Numbered from the stretch's first letter, positions 28,601 through 32,380 are shown. The stretch: DNA of 64,000 bases from Undaria pinnatifida (GCA_012845835.1 JABAKD010000026.1:5821014-5885013); one strand, 5' to 3'. The notes: generated by a model from the sequence alone, not told the origin. Made by a program: numbers and translations.

Positions 28601-29092
28601 TTCAGGAATTCAAAACGGGCGGCGATGCCGCACTTGGGGCGTAGACTTAGCCGGGGTCAGGGTTGTGATTGGCGCTAGGGATGAAACGACGCCCTCTCGT
28701 TCGTAAATACCTGGTACAAAATACTTCCAAACGCAAAACTACAACTAAAAAATCGTCATGTTTGTGGTACTTTTATCTGGTATCATATTAATAGCAGGTA
28801 TGTATTGTGTGCCACGACTGATGAAAACCACCTTAGGAGAAGGCGACCAACATAGCGCCCGCAGCAGGAAACAATCCAGATTCAGCGTGGACCTGGATTT
28901 GATACCTGGTATGCTTTTTCTAGCATTGATTCTGTCTTTGAATTTCCCTGCTGCAGTTTTTCGTGCGTTGATTCTGCTTTCCCGGACCTCCCTGTCCCGT
29001 GTCCCACCAGAGTGGAGCGCATCTGCCGGGAGTCCTTTCCTGAGCTCTCCGAAAAAATTGTCGTCCTCGCTGAGCGTGACGTCATACGACAG
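2393..29092 (+). CDS. MaoC-like double hot-dog acyl-CoA hydratase, multi-exon gene (partial)
   Basis: The family hydrates or dehydrates acyl-CoA thioesters. The closest type I know is mesaconyl-CoA hydratase, which has two hot-dog folds in one chain. Exons 2393-2504, 14304-14576, 22881-23044, 24858-24963, 27265-27382 and 29011-29092 join in phase into 285 codons without a stop. The first hot-dog contributes PGFAGDTF and VNQRGKV. A proline-rich linker follows. The second gives LLVPAGLIIALATSLSARD, then NPFRPGDAM, then LRVRTIGLKDV. The GD motifs are the typical hot-dog hydration loop. The N-terminal half of the first hot-dog and the last exon or exons were not found. Five introns total about 25.8 kb and are made of repeats. 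Membership of the hot-dog family is firm; the exact substrate is inference. Confidence 0.85.
2560..2632. repeat. AAGGTGCA/TTAAGGTAC simple-sequence tract, left half
   Basis: Short AAGGTGC and TTAAG motifs recur here and again at 3210-3350, on the far side of the TRIM and two D elements. This suggests one low-complexity tract was split by insertions. Confidence 0.45.
2633..3010 (-). mobile_element. family E: TRIM-like element (terminal-repeat retrotransposon in miniature)
   Basis: This 378 bp unit has two direct terminal repeats of exactly 84 bp (2633-2716 and 2927-3010) that start TG and end CA or nearly so. Read on the minus strand, a TGGCGTCGTCGGCAGG primer-site-like stretch starts 2 nt inside one repeat and GGGAGAG abuts the other. 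AATG flanks both sides as a possible target duplication. The interior has no coding capacity. It also carries a tRNA T-arm-like hairpin with GGTTCGAGTCC. It looks structurally whole. Confidence 0.75.
3021..3107 (+). mobile_element. family D MITE, partial
   Basis: The right half matches the D consensus (GTCCC..AAACGG, CCAGTTGTGAAGG, GTTAAGG). The left terminus is not preserved and abuts the TRIM end. Confidence 0.6.
3120..3208 (+). mobile_element. family D: ~90 bp piggyBac-like MITE
   Basis: TTAACCCTTTTAGAGCC at one end is the inverted match of GAAGGGGTTAA at the other. Between them is a conserved core, CCCTCCCTATACT then TTTTGTCCCCAAAACGGGTT. TTAA at both ends with inverted repeats starting CCC is the signature of piggyBac target sites. 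There is no coding capacity, so it would depend on a transposase in trans. About ten copies occur in the window. Confidence 0.75.
3210..3350. repeat. TTAAGGTAC simple-sequence tract, right half
   Basis: Repeated TAAGGTAC(AT) motifs at irregular spacing. The same kind of sequence lies at 2560-2632. Confidence 0.45.
3525..3765 (+). mobile_element. family P repeat, two overlapping or rearranged copies
   Basis: The segments GTGTTCCTCCACGCCTGAGTG..TGGAGCCTGTCCTGTGACC and TCCTCCCACTCCAGAGTAACTGGAG occur in turn, each followed by GTCCTGTGACC. They are the same modules as in the single copies at 7478 and 56728, so this is a tandem or recombined pair. Confidence 0.55.
4003..4232 (+). repeat. family I repeat
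   Basis: Shares TTGACA.AAAACTGATA, TTTACGTCCAGCAC, GTGCCGATGCC.CCTAG, GAGACAGA and TTGGCCATGCAATG with 18905-19132. It keeps the empty CCTAGAGCGA site that carries a TATTAATA insertion in the copy at 9003. Confidence 0.65.
4296..4331 (+). repeat. degenerate interstitial telomere-like CCCTAAC repeat
   Basis: CCTAGCCCTAACACTAACC then TAACCCTAAC. It resembles a (CCCTAA)n telomere unit in poor register. Confidence 0.4.
4535..4600 (+). repeat. family C repeat, fragment
   Basis: GATGAGCTTCCGCGAAATC, TTCGATCTCACAGCTG and GTGTATTTTAAT match one end of the fuller C copies at 19605 and 58668. Confidence 0.55.
4712..4888 (+). repeat. two-copy tandem repeat, ~86 bp
   Basis: CGTGGGCAC, ACATGG.TGATGG and GTTTGACCGCGTACAACAGG occur twice with a period of about 86 bp. 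A T-arm-like TGGGATTTGAACCACA (reverse sense) lies just before at 4627, but no cloverleaf forms. Confidence 0.65.
5221..5310 (+). mobile_element. family D MITE
   Basis: TTAACCCCTTTAGAG at the left mirrors GTAAAGGGGTCAA at the right. A TACCAGGTA palindrome begins 6 bp past the right end. Confidence 0.75.
5834..6037 (-). mobile_element. pogo/Tigger-like MITE (AAGGCGG group)
   Basis: CTATAAGGCGGTATCCCGAT.T and TATAAGGCGGTCATATTGCC face each other around AATCGCTTGGCGC, which matches the copies at 30668, 36708 and 53981. The ends are weaker than in the 30668 copy. Confidence 0.6.
6097..6190 (+). mobile_element. family D MITE, diverged
   Basis: TTAAAAATCCCCTTAGAGCC to GTAAAGGCGTTAA, with the CCCTCCCTATACTAA core intact. 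Confidence 0.65.
6505..6660 (+). repeat. two-copy tandem repeat, ~78 bp
   Basis: GTCTGTATACTATAATCAA, ATGTAATCAAGTCTC and AAAGGGTTGATCATAGTT occur twice in near-identical form, so the duplication is probably recent. Confidence 0.75.
7053..7210. mobile_element. TA-flanked MITE (TAGTGCCGG group)
   Basis: CAGTAGGGATCTCTC..TAGTGCC at the left is the inverse of CGGCACTACTGAGGGACCCC at the right. Internal GGCACTATAG and GGCACTAC blocks repeat. It resembles the elements at 45244 and 47616. Confidence 0.6.
7478..7641 (+). mobile_element. family P repeat with (AAC)14 tail
   Basis: Order: TATATGCGTGTACTACC, TTCCCTGGGGTATTCC, a CTCCTGAGTGACTGGAG hairpin, CCTGTCCTGTGACCACGG, GCGAGTTAATGTGAG, then (AAC)n. 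The element is about 110 bp plus its tail. A 3' microsatellite tail at every copy fits a SINE-like retroposon, but I see no tRNA or 7SL head. Confidence 0.65.
7660..8469. repeat. T-rich low-complexity region
   Basis: Long TTTTATTTATTT, TTTCCCCTT and (TTTTG)n tracts, with (TTTTTG)n at 8395-8440. Open frames here are phenylalanine/leucine-rich artefacts of composition. Confidence 0.6.
8470..8692 (-). repeat. family I repeat, reverse, ending in (AC)n
   Basis: TTGTGACCACAGAGCTG..CTAGGGTGAAGAATC and GGACACTGGGTGTGCTGGATG are the reverse of family I. (AC)n at 8671-8692 separates it from the adjoining H element. Confidence 0.55.
8695..8846 (+). mobile_element. family H MITE, ~150 bp
   Basis: TGTCAGGAGACGGCACT at the left mirrors TTGACTGACCATTTCCTGA at the right. 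The core has GACGCCAAACTA and GGTTTTA. In this copy TTAATA is inserted after CCAAACTA (8767-8774) compared with CCAAACTACTAGG at 46346. Confidence 0.65.
9003..9150 (+). repeat. family I repeat, diverged, with a TATTAATA insertion
   Basis: CCGTCCTGG, TCTGTGGTCACAGACGACTA and GAAACAGAG match the order in family I. TCCTATTAATAGAGAGA replaces TCCTAGGGAGA of the 18905 copy. Confidence 0.5.
9200..9560 (+). repeat. purine-rich low-complexity tract
   Basis: A/G runs flank a short direct repeat, ACAACACGAAGATAACTGCT, at 9388 and 9410. The long open frames on the minus strand here are low-complexity F/L/S runs. Confidence 0.5.
9838..10134 (-). mobile_element. non-LTR retrotransposon (LINE) 3' fragment
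   Basis: The minus-strand frame has RKQRLLFAGAV, ERLTHRLMFEAM, GRGRPEKNW and CLVDDI. This is the pattern usual at the C terminus of LINE polymerase proteins (R..R..GH/AG, then GRP.K.W...). Upstream reverse-transcriptase motifs are missing past 10134, so it is a truncated copy. An (oligo-C) tract at 9759-9778 lies just beyond its stop. Confidence 0.7.
10170..10322 (+). mobile_element. SINE-B tail fragment
   Basis: CGACGAGGGAAGAAAGGGCT, CGATAAAAATGAAGGCAGG, then CTGATTGGTGACCCTGG and GAGTTACGTCTAGGGAGGG. It matches the tail of the full element at 38082 but lacks the tRNA head. Confidence 0.65.
10325..10565. repeat. ACGGTGCGRTTCGGTGCGGTTTT array ending in a 19-bp hairpin
   Basis: Five degenerate units of about 40 bp carry (A)CGGTGCG.TTCGGTG. 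The last one turns into a perfect inverted repeat: 10492-10510 (GGTGCGATTCGGTGCGGTT) pairs with 10519-10537 around an 8-nt loop. Further inverse units continue to 10560. Confidence 0.8.
10855..11518 (-). mobile_element. family F element end, interrupted by a TRIM
   Basis: ATTCTCCGGCGGATGGGG at 10866 is the F terminus. After the TRIM, TTTAACTCAATTGC, GCTAGCTGGCGTGTCC and GATAGCGTGAGCTG continue as in the F copy at 55431. A TACCAGGTA at 11277-11285 is absent from the other F copies. Confidence 0.65.
10890..11260 (-). mobile_element. family E TRIM-like element, nested in F
   Basis: Two 84 bp direct repeats (10890-10973 and 11177-11260), beginning TGTT and ending AACA, flank an interior like that at 2633. 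It looks structurally whole. It sits inside an F element, so it is younger than that F copy. No target duplication is visible. Confidence 0.75.
11566..11659 (+). mobile_element. family D MITE
   Basis: TTCAACCCCTTTAGAGCCC to GTGAAGGCGTTAA around the CCCACCCTATACTAAC core. Confidence 0.65.
12464..12712 (+). mobile_element. family M repeat, near full length (~249 bp)
   Basis: It runs from AACGATAGAGGTAGCGCTTT through TTTCTGAATGACGATGCTCC, AAAATCGTCGGAA, TACACCTAGACCATGGGAT, CATAAGCTCCCAAATTGAGG and AACCTCAG to GCACCTCTATC. GATAGAGGT at one end and ACCTCTATC at the other form short inverted ends. It has no coding capacity. About ten copies occur in the window. Confidence 0.65.
12790..13078 (-). 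mobile_element. SINE-A, divergent copy
   Basis: Reading the minus strand: CCCCGGTGGTCCAATAGC (A-box region), GTATAGGTTCGAATATG (B box), the ACGAGCGTAAAAAGC..GTGGGAACGC body and the GTGACCATGACGACC end. It is more diverged than the copies in the 38-60 kb region, especially in the A box. Confidence 0.55.
13720..14250 (+). repeat. two-unit tandem duplication abutting exon b
   Basis: ACGCGCATAG, GCACCATGATAAGAACG.GCTTA, TTTGTTTTGTCGCT, GTATGCCTGA and TTAGACTATTAATA occur in the same order near 13725-13965 and 13998-14221. Each unit ends in a D-type segment with a TATTAATA insertion. The second unit ends about 50 bp before the exon at 14304. Confidence 0.65.
14304..14576 (+). CDS. hot-dog gene, exon b (end of first hot-dog plus linker)
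   Basis: The acceptor AAAACCAG is preceded by a pyrimidine tract; the donor is CTAG|GTAAGG. The 273 nt are phase 1 to phase 1. The exon completes PGFAGDTF and continues KSFEVKAIHTASEKETS, FTCRLVNQRGKVCMEC and ATMFPF, the usual final strands of a hot-dog. A proline/alanine-rich linker with VPPSPPDLS follows, then ADLLRDHVVKQSEKL leading into the second hot-dog. The frame is also open upstream to about 14252, but only the AG at 14303 fits the phase. Confidence 0.88.
15078..15100 (+). repeat. interstitial telomere-like (CCCTAA)n
   Basis: Between three and four perfect CCCTAA units. The motif is the common eukaryotic telomere unit, here internal in an intron. Confidence 0.65.
15141..15214 (+). 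pseudogene. duplicated 3' part of exon b inside the following intron
   Basis: CTGATCTGCTGCTTGATGAC and GTCGTCAAGCAATCCGA match exon b at about 14533-14568. The flanking GCCCCGAAACACGCC matches more loosely. It lacks the donor and the hot-dog codons, so it is a partial duplication about 570 bp downstream of its source, not a usable alternative exon. Confidence 0.75.
15592..15800 (+). repeat. tandem array, ~62 bp units x4
   Basis: CTGTACCTCTTTTTGGCCCA, then ATATTT..AGC.GACGG and CTCCTCAATTATTT, recur near 15594, 15650, 15720 and 15785. The unit resembles the start of family M. Confidence 0.65.
15838..16070 (+). repeat. family M repeat, diverged
   Basis: CAATACAGGTAGCACTTTTT, GAGAGCTCCTTACCC, AATTATTTCTTT and GGCCATGGGATTGTTCGCCG follow the M order, with a (TTGTTG)-like expansion between. 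Confidence 0.5.
16793..17170 (-). mobile_element. family E TRIM-like element, incomplete
   Basis: An 84 bp terminal repeat (16793-16876), an interior almost identical to that at 2633, and an incomplete second terminal repeat from 17089. The high interior identity with the other two copies suggests young insertions. Confidence 0.7.
17327..17414 (-). mobile_element. family D MITE, reverse
   Basis: TTAACGCCTCCACAGCTGG to GCTCTAAAGGGGTTAA. It is 88 bp with clean TTAA at both ends. Confidence 0.75.
17591..17738 (+). mobile_element. family H MITE, best copy
   Basis: TGTCAGGAGACGGC at the left pairs with GCCGTCTCCTGGCA at the right, a 148 bp element with about 12 bp inverted ends. GACTGACGCCAAACTAAG in the core shows the site without a TATTAATA insertion. 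Confidence 0.75.
18122..18231 (+). mobile_element. family D MITE with a double TACCTGGTA insertion
   Basis: TTAACCC at the left and GAAGGGGTTAA at the right, with the ACTAATTCCAAGTTATTTTG core. The segment before the core is about 19 bp longer than in other D copies and holds two overlapping TACCTGGTA palindromes at 18150-18165. Confidence 0.65.
18330..18480 (-). repeat. family C repeat, reverse, diverged
   Basis: CGAAACTCATCTTTGCAAGC and TGCGTGTGACATGTGATACG match C copies at 41598 and 59070; the remainder is diverged. Confidence 0.5.
18765..18904 (+). mobile_element. family H MITE, diverged
   Basis: TTGACCGACGGCAATTTTCC, CGCCGAACAACTAGGTTTTA and CTTGACTGACCGTGTCCTGA follow the H order. 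Confidence 0.6.
18905..19132 (+). repeat. family I repeat, directly joined to H
   Basis: TTGACATAAAACTGATACTC, GTTTACATCCAGCACAAG, GTGTCCGTGCCGATGCC, GAGACAGATACAAGTTGCAA and TTGGCCATGCAATGCC. Copies at 8470, here and 46400 all adjoin H, so H and I may be parts of one composite unit. Confidence 0.65.
19203..19350 (-). mobile_element. family P repeat, reverse
   Basis: A short (TTG)n run, CCCACATTAACTCGCATAG, GTCACAGGACAGGCTCC, AGTCACTCTGGAG, AATACCCCAGGGAAAAA and GGTACACGCATATATCACAG. Confidence 0.7.
19605..19750 (+). repeat. family C repeat
   Basis: GGGGAGTCGCCGACCTATAT, GCGATCGAAGTATCACACAC, AGCTTGCAAAGATGA and TTCGATCTCAAAGGTGAGG. Confidence 0.65.
20040..20130 (+). repeat. family C repeat, fragment
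   Basis: TATCACACACAGCTTGCAAA, ATGAGTTTCGACAAAACA and TTCGATCTCACAGCTGGAG. Confidence 0.6.
20445..20645 (+). repeat. family G repeat
   Basis: CCCCTTTGAGACG, TACGGCATCGGCCACTGCTG, CAAAGACTCTCGCACGGGG and GCTCACGCAACTGG pair with 22070-22290 at the same spacing. It begins with a D-like CCCCTTTGAGA end. Confidence 0.6.
21195..21400. repeat. family K repeat, diverged
   Basis: GATCTGTGTGGCC, CTGGTACG, GTTGGATCTGTTGTAC and repeated GATCT motifs resemble K at 2200 and 27015. Confidence 0.35.
21511..21706 (+). repeat. two-copy tandem repeat, ~97 bp
   Basis: AACACCTCCTCGGCCAATTG, TTGAAGCTCCTGG and TTTACTTCATGGAGGCGTGC occur twice with few differences. The segment CGACAGCGGGGAG..CGAACGCCGAGCGA also occurs inside family F at about 55645. 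Confidence 0.75.
21752..21880 (+). mobile_element. family F terminus, fragment
   Basis: TTATCCTCCAGCGGGTGGGG, AAGCTTAAGCTCAC, CTTCCACGTATTTCAG, TTTTAACTCAATCG and GCTAGCTGGCGTATCCTTC. It is an empty comparison site for the TACCAGGTA at 11277. Confidence 0.65.
21885..22075 (+). repeat. family M repeat, fragment
   Basis: GCTGAAACGTTTTCCGAATA, ACGGGGAGCTCC, CACGGGATTGTTCATCGGTC and GCGCTTTTAGTTTCCCCC. Confidence 0.6.
22070..22290 (+). repeat. family G repeat, second copy
   Basis: TTGACCCCTTTGAGACTTTC, TGCGGCATCAGCCACTGCTG, (GAT)n, GAACACTCTCTCG and CGCTTGGAAAATATCG. A further GCTTGAAAATATCG fragment follows at 22335. Confidence 0.6.
22881..23044 (+). CDS. hot-dog gene, exon c (start of second hot-dog)
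   Basis: The acceptor is TTTGTTTTTCAG and the donor is CGAG|GTGTGT. The 164 nt enter in phase 1 and leave in phase 0. The protein reads ISKTQSMELSSLARLTH, then HFDTIKHGEDG, then LLVPAGLIIALATSLSARD and LHE. HFD followed by G..LVPAG..ALA is the long-helix region of a MaoC-type hot-dog and aligns with the second domain of mesaconyl-CoA hydratase. I see no clean Asp-x4-His hydratase pair, so the catalytic residues may sit in the missing first-domain exons. Confidence 0.85.
23228..23690 (+). repeat. two-copy tandem repeat, period ~233 bp, each with a D-like element
   Basis: CCAGACCCAGGT.CTGAATT, GAAAGTGCAACCCGATGAGC, ATGACCTAGG and GGAAACCGTTTTTTTT recur at 23234 and 23467. Each unit ends with a D-like AACCGTTTT..CTCCCGACATGGGGAC..GGGTTAAGGAG, so a D-related element was duplicated with its flank. 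Confidence 0.75.
24010..24155 (+). mobile_element. SINE-B tail fragment
   Basis: GCAATTCGATGCGAGTCGGC, GAGGGAAGAAAGGGCTGAAG, CCTTGGTGACCCTGGATCTG and AGTTACGTCTAGGGAGGG. Confidence 0.65.
24255..24350 (+). mobile_element. family D variant MITE
   Basis: CTAGCACTGCACTCCCGATA, TGGGGACGAAAAAAACACTT and GGAGTTAGAATAG, the same variant as in the 23228-23690 duplication. Confidence 0.5.
24858..24963 (+). CDS. hot-dog gene, exon d (second hot-dog, hydration motif)
   Basis: The acceptor is CGTTGGCCAG and the donor is AACG|GTGAGC. The 106 nt enter in phase 0 and leave in phase 1. It reads TLHEELMYANFVNPFRPGD, then AMTSMTYVQRVEQHPN. NPxRPGD is the conserved hot-dog motif. The frame is open much further upstream, but only the AG at 24857 matches the phase of exon c and joins RDLHE to TLHEEL. 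The weak pyrimidine tract leaves the 5' edge the least certain in this gene. Confidence 0.8.
25073..25330 (+). repeat. family I repeat, diverged and expanded
   Basis: AAATCCAGCATATC, GTGTCTGCGCCGATTGTGTC, GCAAGCTCTGCGGTCGCAAA and TTTTGGCCATGCAACG. A GGGAGATACGAGCTCTCTGT block occurs earlier in it, so the unit is partly doubled. Confidence 0.5.
25375..25600. repeat. (CCCGA)n-rich tract
   Basis: Perfect GACCCGACCCGACCCGAC at 25423-25440 is surrounded by TGATCCG, GACCCG and GCGGGT variants on both strands. Confidence 0.55.
25755..26070 (+). repeat. degenerate tandem array, ~100 bp units
   Basis: GATG.GTTGATGGAGACATCT, ATTT.CAAA and TTTTGT..ACTCCC.CTTAG.TTGG recur near 25790, 25880, 25960 and 26040. 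Confidence 0.6.
26305..26465 (-). mobile_element. family P repeat, reverse
   Basis: GTTGTTGTTCTCACAATAAC, GGTCACAGGACGGGCTCCAG, AATACCCCAAGGGC and CATACGCATGTATATCATAG. Confidence 0.65.
26470..27010. other. intronic stretch without a recognised feature
   Basis: No exon or strong family match. AAATCGGAAGTCAGCCTACG at 26490 resembles AAACCGGAAGTCAGCGTACG at 971, a short dispersed similarity. (CAT)n occurs at 26790-26822. GTAATTGGTTAACCTTTTAC near 26968 resembles part of the TRIM terminal repeat. Confidence 0.35.
27015..27235. repeat. family K repeat just upstream of exon e
   Basis: ATAGATCCTAGTATCTGCCG, GTGCAGGTATCT, GATCACACAGATCATGTAG and GTGATCTGCTTGATCTGTC resemble K at 2200. The K right end again lies within about 40 bp of a splice acceptor. 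Confidence 0.45.
27265..27382 (+). CDS. hot-dog gene, exon e
   Basis: The acceptor is GGCGACGCCAG and the donor is AAGGA|GTGAGT. The 118 nt enter in phase 1 and leave in phase 2. The protein reads VLEKLRVRTIGLKDVLAEGL, then AGKPLPVELFTKNGLRTK. The LR.R.IG.KDV strand follows the second hot-dog, as in mesaconyl-CoA hydratases (LRLRLVGVKN-type strand). The split codons restore exactly on both sides. Confidence 0.85.
28213..28345 (-). mobile_element. SINE-A tail fragment, reverse
   Basis: TTTTTACTTTCCAACTTCTA, ACACGCCGTGGTTATAAG, CCCCCCCGGTATGTGCCCTC and ATTCCCACTGCGCTTCGG follow the SINE-A tail order, without the tRNA head. Confidence 0.6.
29011..29092 (+). CDS. hot-dog gene, exon f
   Basis: The acceptor is TGTCCCACCAG after a C/T-rich tract and the donor is CGACAG|GTAAAA. 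The 82 nt enter in phase 2 and leave in phase 0. It reads VERICRESFPELSEKIVVLA then ERDVIRQ. The frame stays open to 29359 if the donor is ignored, so an unspliced extension cannot be excluded. The final exon was not located. Confidence 0.75.
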
Positions 29093-29744
29093 GTAAAAAA
29101 TCTCATGCTCCGCATTATGTATATGCCGTCTCGCTCAAAGAGAATACGAAGCTCTTGGCGCTTTGAATGGAAAGTTTTGAGAGGCAAACCTTTTCCCAAT
29201 GGCACGCGCGCTGACGGCGCGAGTGGCACGTTGTTTGTGTTGCATGTAGTTATGCCACGTGGAGTGCGCGCACCGTCGCCAGGCAGAACCGATGTGTTAT
29301 TTGCTGTCTTTGAGGTCTTCACGGAACCGGGTCCACTGCGCAGCACTATTATAACTTGAATGCATCCTATTGCGAGCCTTGAAGTTGTGGTTGTACGTTC
29401 TACCCTATTTGAAAGCAGCACCAAAATTGCCCTTTAATTCTTGCATTGCTACCAGATGCTACCGGTGAAGCATAGATGCAATGTGACTTGCAACGTGGGT
29501 TTTATTTTGTTCGTGTCTGCAAAAAAATTACCCATGTAACGACCCTGCGCTGGGGGGCTTCGGTACGCTATTGCTTTTACTTGGTTTTCTTGTTGGGTGT
29601 TCTTCTCTCGCTTCTGACGCAGACTCCCCCGTAACTCTTCTTTTTTTTTTCGAAATCCATCCCATCAATCATCTTTTGAGGCTTTTTTTCGTCAGCTCCT
29701 TCTCTTGTCGTAACGCAGATCCTATCGCAGATTCTAGGTCAAAT

Positions 29745-29870
29745 AGCAGCCCCCCCCCCCCTCCCCCTCCTCCCCAGCCTCTTCCCTCACTGCAGTACGT
29801 GTCTCTGTTTTTATCGCGAGAAGAACTCAGCGTCAGCTTTCCTCGTAGACTCGCGTCGAACCATCGGGTA
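29745..29870 (-). mobile_element. SINE-B tail fragment, reverse
   Basis: CCCCTCCTCCCCAGCCTCTT, TTTTTATCGCGAGAAGAACT and TCGTAGACTCGCGTCGAACC match 51598-51735. Confidence 0.55.
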
Positions 29871-30475
29871 ACCATGTACCTCGGGGATGAAGTCAACACT
29901 GGTCTTCCCTCGTCGACGCGCGTCCAAACGTCGGATAACCGTTCACCTCGGGAACAATTTACAATTTAACACTTTCGTACCTCGTTGACTCGACTCGAAA
30001 ACATGGGATACTATCTAACTAAAACGTTTTTTTTTTTTCCGTGTTGCGTTTTGCCGCATGCACAGGCGCCCAAGTCCGAGGTGTTCCTCCTTTAAACACC
30101 TACTAATAAAAAACGCAAAATGCTGACCCAGGCGGAGTTTCTTATCTGGGAGAGAAGTGCGGTCTACACTTAACTTCAGTATAACGGCTCCCGGATTTCT
30201 TATTTTTGTTATGTACATCTGGGCTTGAGCTTCTTTATTACCCTGTTTACTTCTGTTTTTTATTCGGTACCCCCTGTTATATTTCACGGAAGATATTTTT
30301 GGATTGCGTGGCCCGGTCTGGTGGCTCGGTGGTGGCGTTCTGTACACCGTTGCTAAATAGAAGTCGAGTGAGGCGGGGGGGGCGGGGGTGCAAATGGTAA
30401 GGACGAGGAAAAACGCCTGCTGCGATAGGGTGTAGCGCTTTTGTTGGGTAAAACAAATCTGATGACGGGGCCTCC

Positions 30476-30566
30476 TTAACCCGTTCAGAGCCCCAAAATT
30501 CCCTCTCTATACTAACTTCAAGTACGTTTGTCGAAAAAAAAGGGTTTCCAGTTGTAGAGGCGTTAA
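30476..30566 (+). mobile_element. family D MITE
   Basis: TTAACCCGTTCAGAGCCCC to GTTGTAGAGGCGTTAA, with the CTCTCTATACTAACTTCAAG core. Confidence 0.7.
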
Positions 30567-30667
30567 CCATATATCGTCGGAATGTCACATGCTTTTTCTG
30601 GCAATATTAATCGTTCGTTGTATGCCAAGGCCATGGCGTTCTTCATAGGATTGCGGTTTCTTTGATG

Positions 30668-30861
30668 TACAGTAGGGGTCTCCCGCAGTAAGGCGGTGGT
30701 GTGCCAGAGCAAGATGACCGCCTTGTAGGGGGAAGCCGCACTATTTATTCCAGCTTATGAGTGCAATTTCACCCAGTCGTGGCGCCAAGCGATTTCGACC
30801 GCCTTGTACTGGGATACCGCCTAATATAGGGATACCGCCTTATTGGGGGACCCCCACTGTA
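30668..30861 (+). mobile_element. pogo/Tigger-like MITE (AAGGCGG group), best copy
   Basis: TACAGTAGGGGTCTCCC..TAAGGCGG at the left is the inverse of CCGCCTTATTGGGGGACCCC and CACTGTA at the right. It has about 28 bp inverted ends in 194 bp, with TA at both edges. CAGTRGGG..CCC ends with a TA target are typical of pogo/Tigger relatives of Tc1/mariner. There is no coding capacity. Confidence 0.75.
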
Positions 30862-30919
30862 TTTTTCAAGTTTTGGTGTTGGGGGGGTGAGGTATTGAGC
30901 TCAAACCAGGAACGAACCT

Positions 30920-31730
30920 AAGAACGTTCGGGTGCGCAGCTACCATAGCTTGCGCTGGAAGAGCGCTATCTCCTTGGTAGGTTTTGGCGCGTGGTATTTG
31001 TACCGGATAGAACCGCAATATTGCATCCCCCCCAACCAAGTGTTTTTTTTTTTTTTTGGGTGATCACCGGGATGGTTATCGTGTAAGGTCATATTGTGTG
31101 CGGGGTGGAGAATCCTCACCCCGCACAAGGGGAATGATCGCACCACGGAGTGTGGATACGGTAAGGCCCCCACGAGGCAGTTACGTAGTAATACCCATTG
31201 CTGTCTCTGGAGTGGCCACACCAGAAAACTAAGTATAATTCATTGGCGCTGCCATCTATAGGCAAGAAAGTAGGCACAAGGGGCCGAAGTCCGTCTTACG
31301 AGCGGTTCTTGGAAGGATGCAGTTCACCTTTCATGCGGCTCGCCAAACACCTCGCGGCGCTTCGCGCTTGGTGCTAGCAATGTCTGCCTGGTTGATGAAA
31401 ACCCGACGTGCTCCGTCCCGGCATAGTAGGGATGCGAGGGTGTATGGTCATACGACTACGGCCATGCACAAGCTGAGCACACCCCCACCCCCCCCCCCCC
31501 TCCTTCCCCGGCCAAGGCTGCGGAAGGGGCGGAGTCACTTTTTTTTTTTTTTTTTGGTGGTCTCAAGCATTCGTGCTATCTAAATTTTGTGATGTTGTAT
31601 GAGCCCGCTGTGGGATGGTATCCTACGAAGCTTCGCCAAGAGCTAGCCTAAAGGATGTTTGTGAGAGAGGTACAGCGAAGTTGTTTTTGGCATTTGTAGT
31701 GCTGAAATGCCTGCAGTGAAGGAAGATGGG
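30920..31730. other. intergenic or intronic stretch without a recognised gene
   Basis: A GGTGAGGATT/ATCCTCACC-type inverted repeat lies at 31103-31121 (GGGGTGGAG..CTCACCCC). There are C and T homopolymers at 31489 and 31540. An open frame at 31317-31583 has no protein-like pattern. Confidence 0.35.
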
Positions 31731-31735
31731 GGTAT

Positions 31736-32152
31736 GTTGCGATTTATGGTGCCCCCCCGATTTATGGGACCCCTTGCGCAATATCCGGACCCCACTTCAA
31801 AATATTACCCCCCCCCGTTGATATTGTAGTATACAAGGGGGCTATATTTCACCCTTGATACAGGTGATCATCCGGCTGCTCGAGTGGGACAGGGGGATGA
31901 TATATTTCGGGGGGGGAGTGACATATTCCAGGGGGGGGGTGATATATTTCAGGGGGGGGTGATATATTTCGGGGGGGGGTGATATATTTCAGGGGGGGGT
32001 GATATATTTCGGGGGGGGGTGATATATTTCAGGGGGGAGTGATATACTTCAGGGGGGGGGTGATATATTTCAGGGGGGGGTGATGTATTGGAGTGGGGTT
32101 CGGATATTGCGGAAAGGATTCCATAAATCGGGGATGGACCATAAATCGCAAC
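31736..32152. mobile_element. foldback element with ~75 bp inverted ends and a G-rich core array
   Basis: The left arm 31736-31812 (GTTGCGATTTATGGT, CCGATTTATGG, CGCAATATCCGGACCCCAC) is the inverse of the right arm 32076-32152 (GTGGGGTTCGGATATTGCG, CCATAAATCGG, ACCATAAATCGCAAC). Between them GATATATTTC(A/G)GGGGGGG repeats about nine times at ~20 bp spacing (31895-32095). GGGGGTAT before and GGGGGGGTAT after could be the target duplication. Confidence 0.8.
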
Positions 32153-32261
32153 GGGGGGGTATATTATAAAACACAGCAGTAATGCCGTAGGCTTGGTCCC
32201 CCGGCGAAACGTGTGCTACGCTAATAGAGGTATATGGTACATACCTCTTTTGGGCTGAAAC

Positions 32262-32370
32262 GCTTTCTGAACGACGTGTCTCCTTTCAAGTTTCAACCCT
32301 CGTTACCCCAAAATCGTCTTTTTTTAATTATCTCTTTTTCGCCATTTTTTCGCTGTATACCTAGGCCGAC
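32262..32370 (+). repeat. family M repeat, left-half fragment
   Basis: GGGCTGAAACGCTTTCTGAA, CGACGTGTCTCC, CCCAAAATCGTC and CTGTATACCTAGGCCGACG. Confidence 0.5.
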
Positions 32371-32380
32371 GCGTGGTACG

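Noticed and set aside
28882-29424. 180-codon minus-strand open frame
   Set aside because: It overlaps exon f of the hot-dog gene on the other strand and has no recognisable motif; probably a shadow of coding and open intron sequence.
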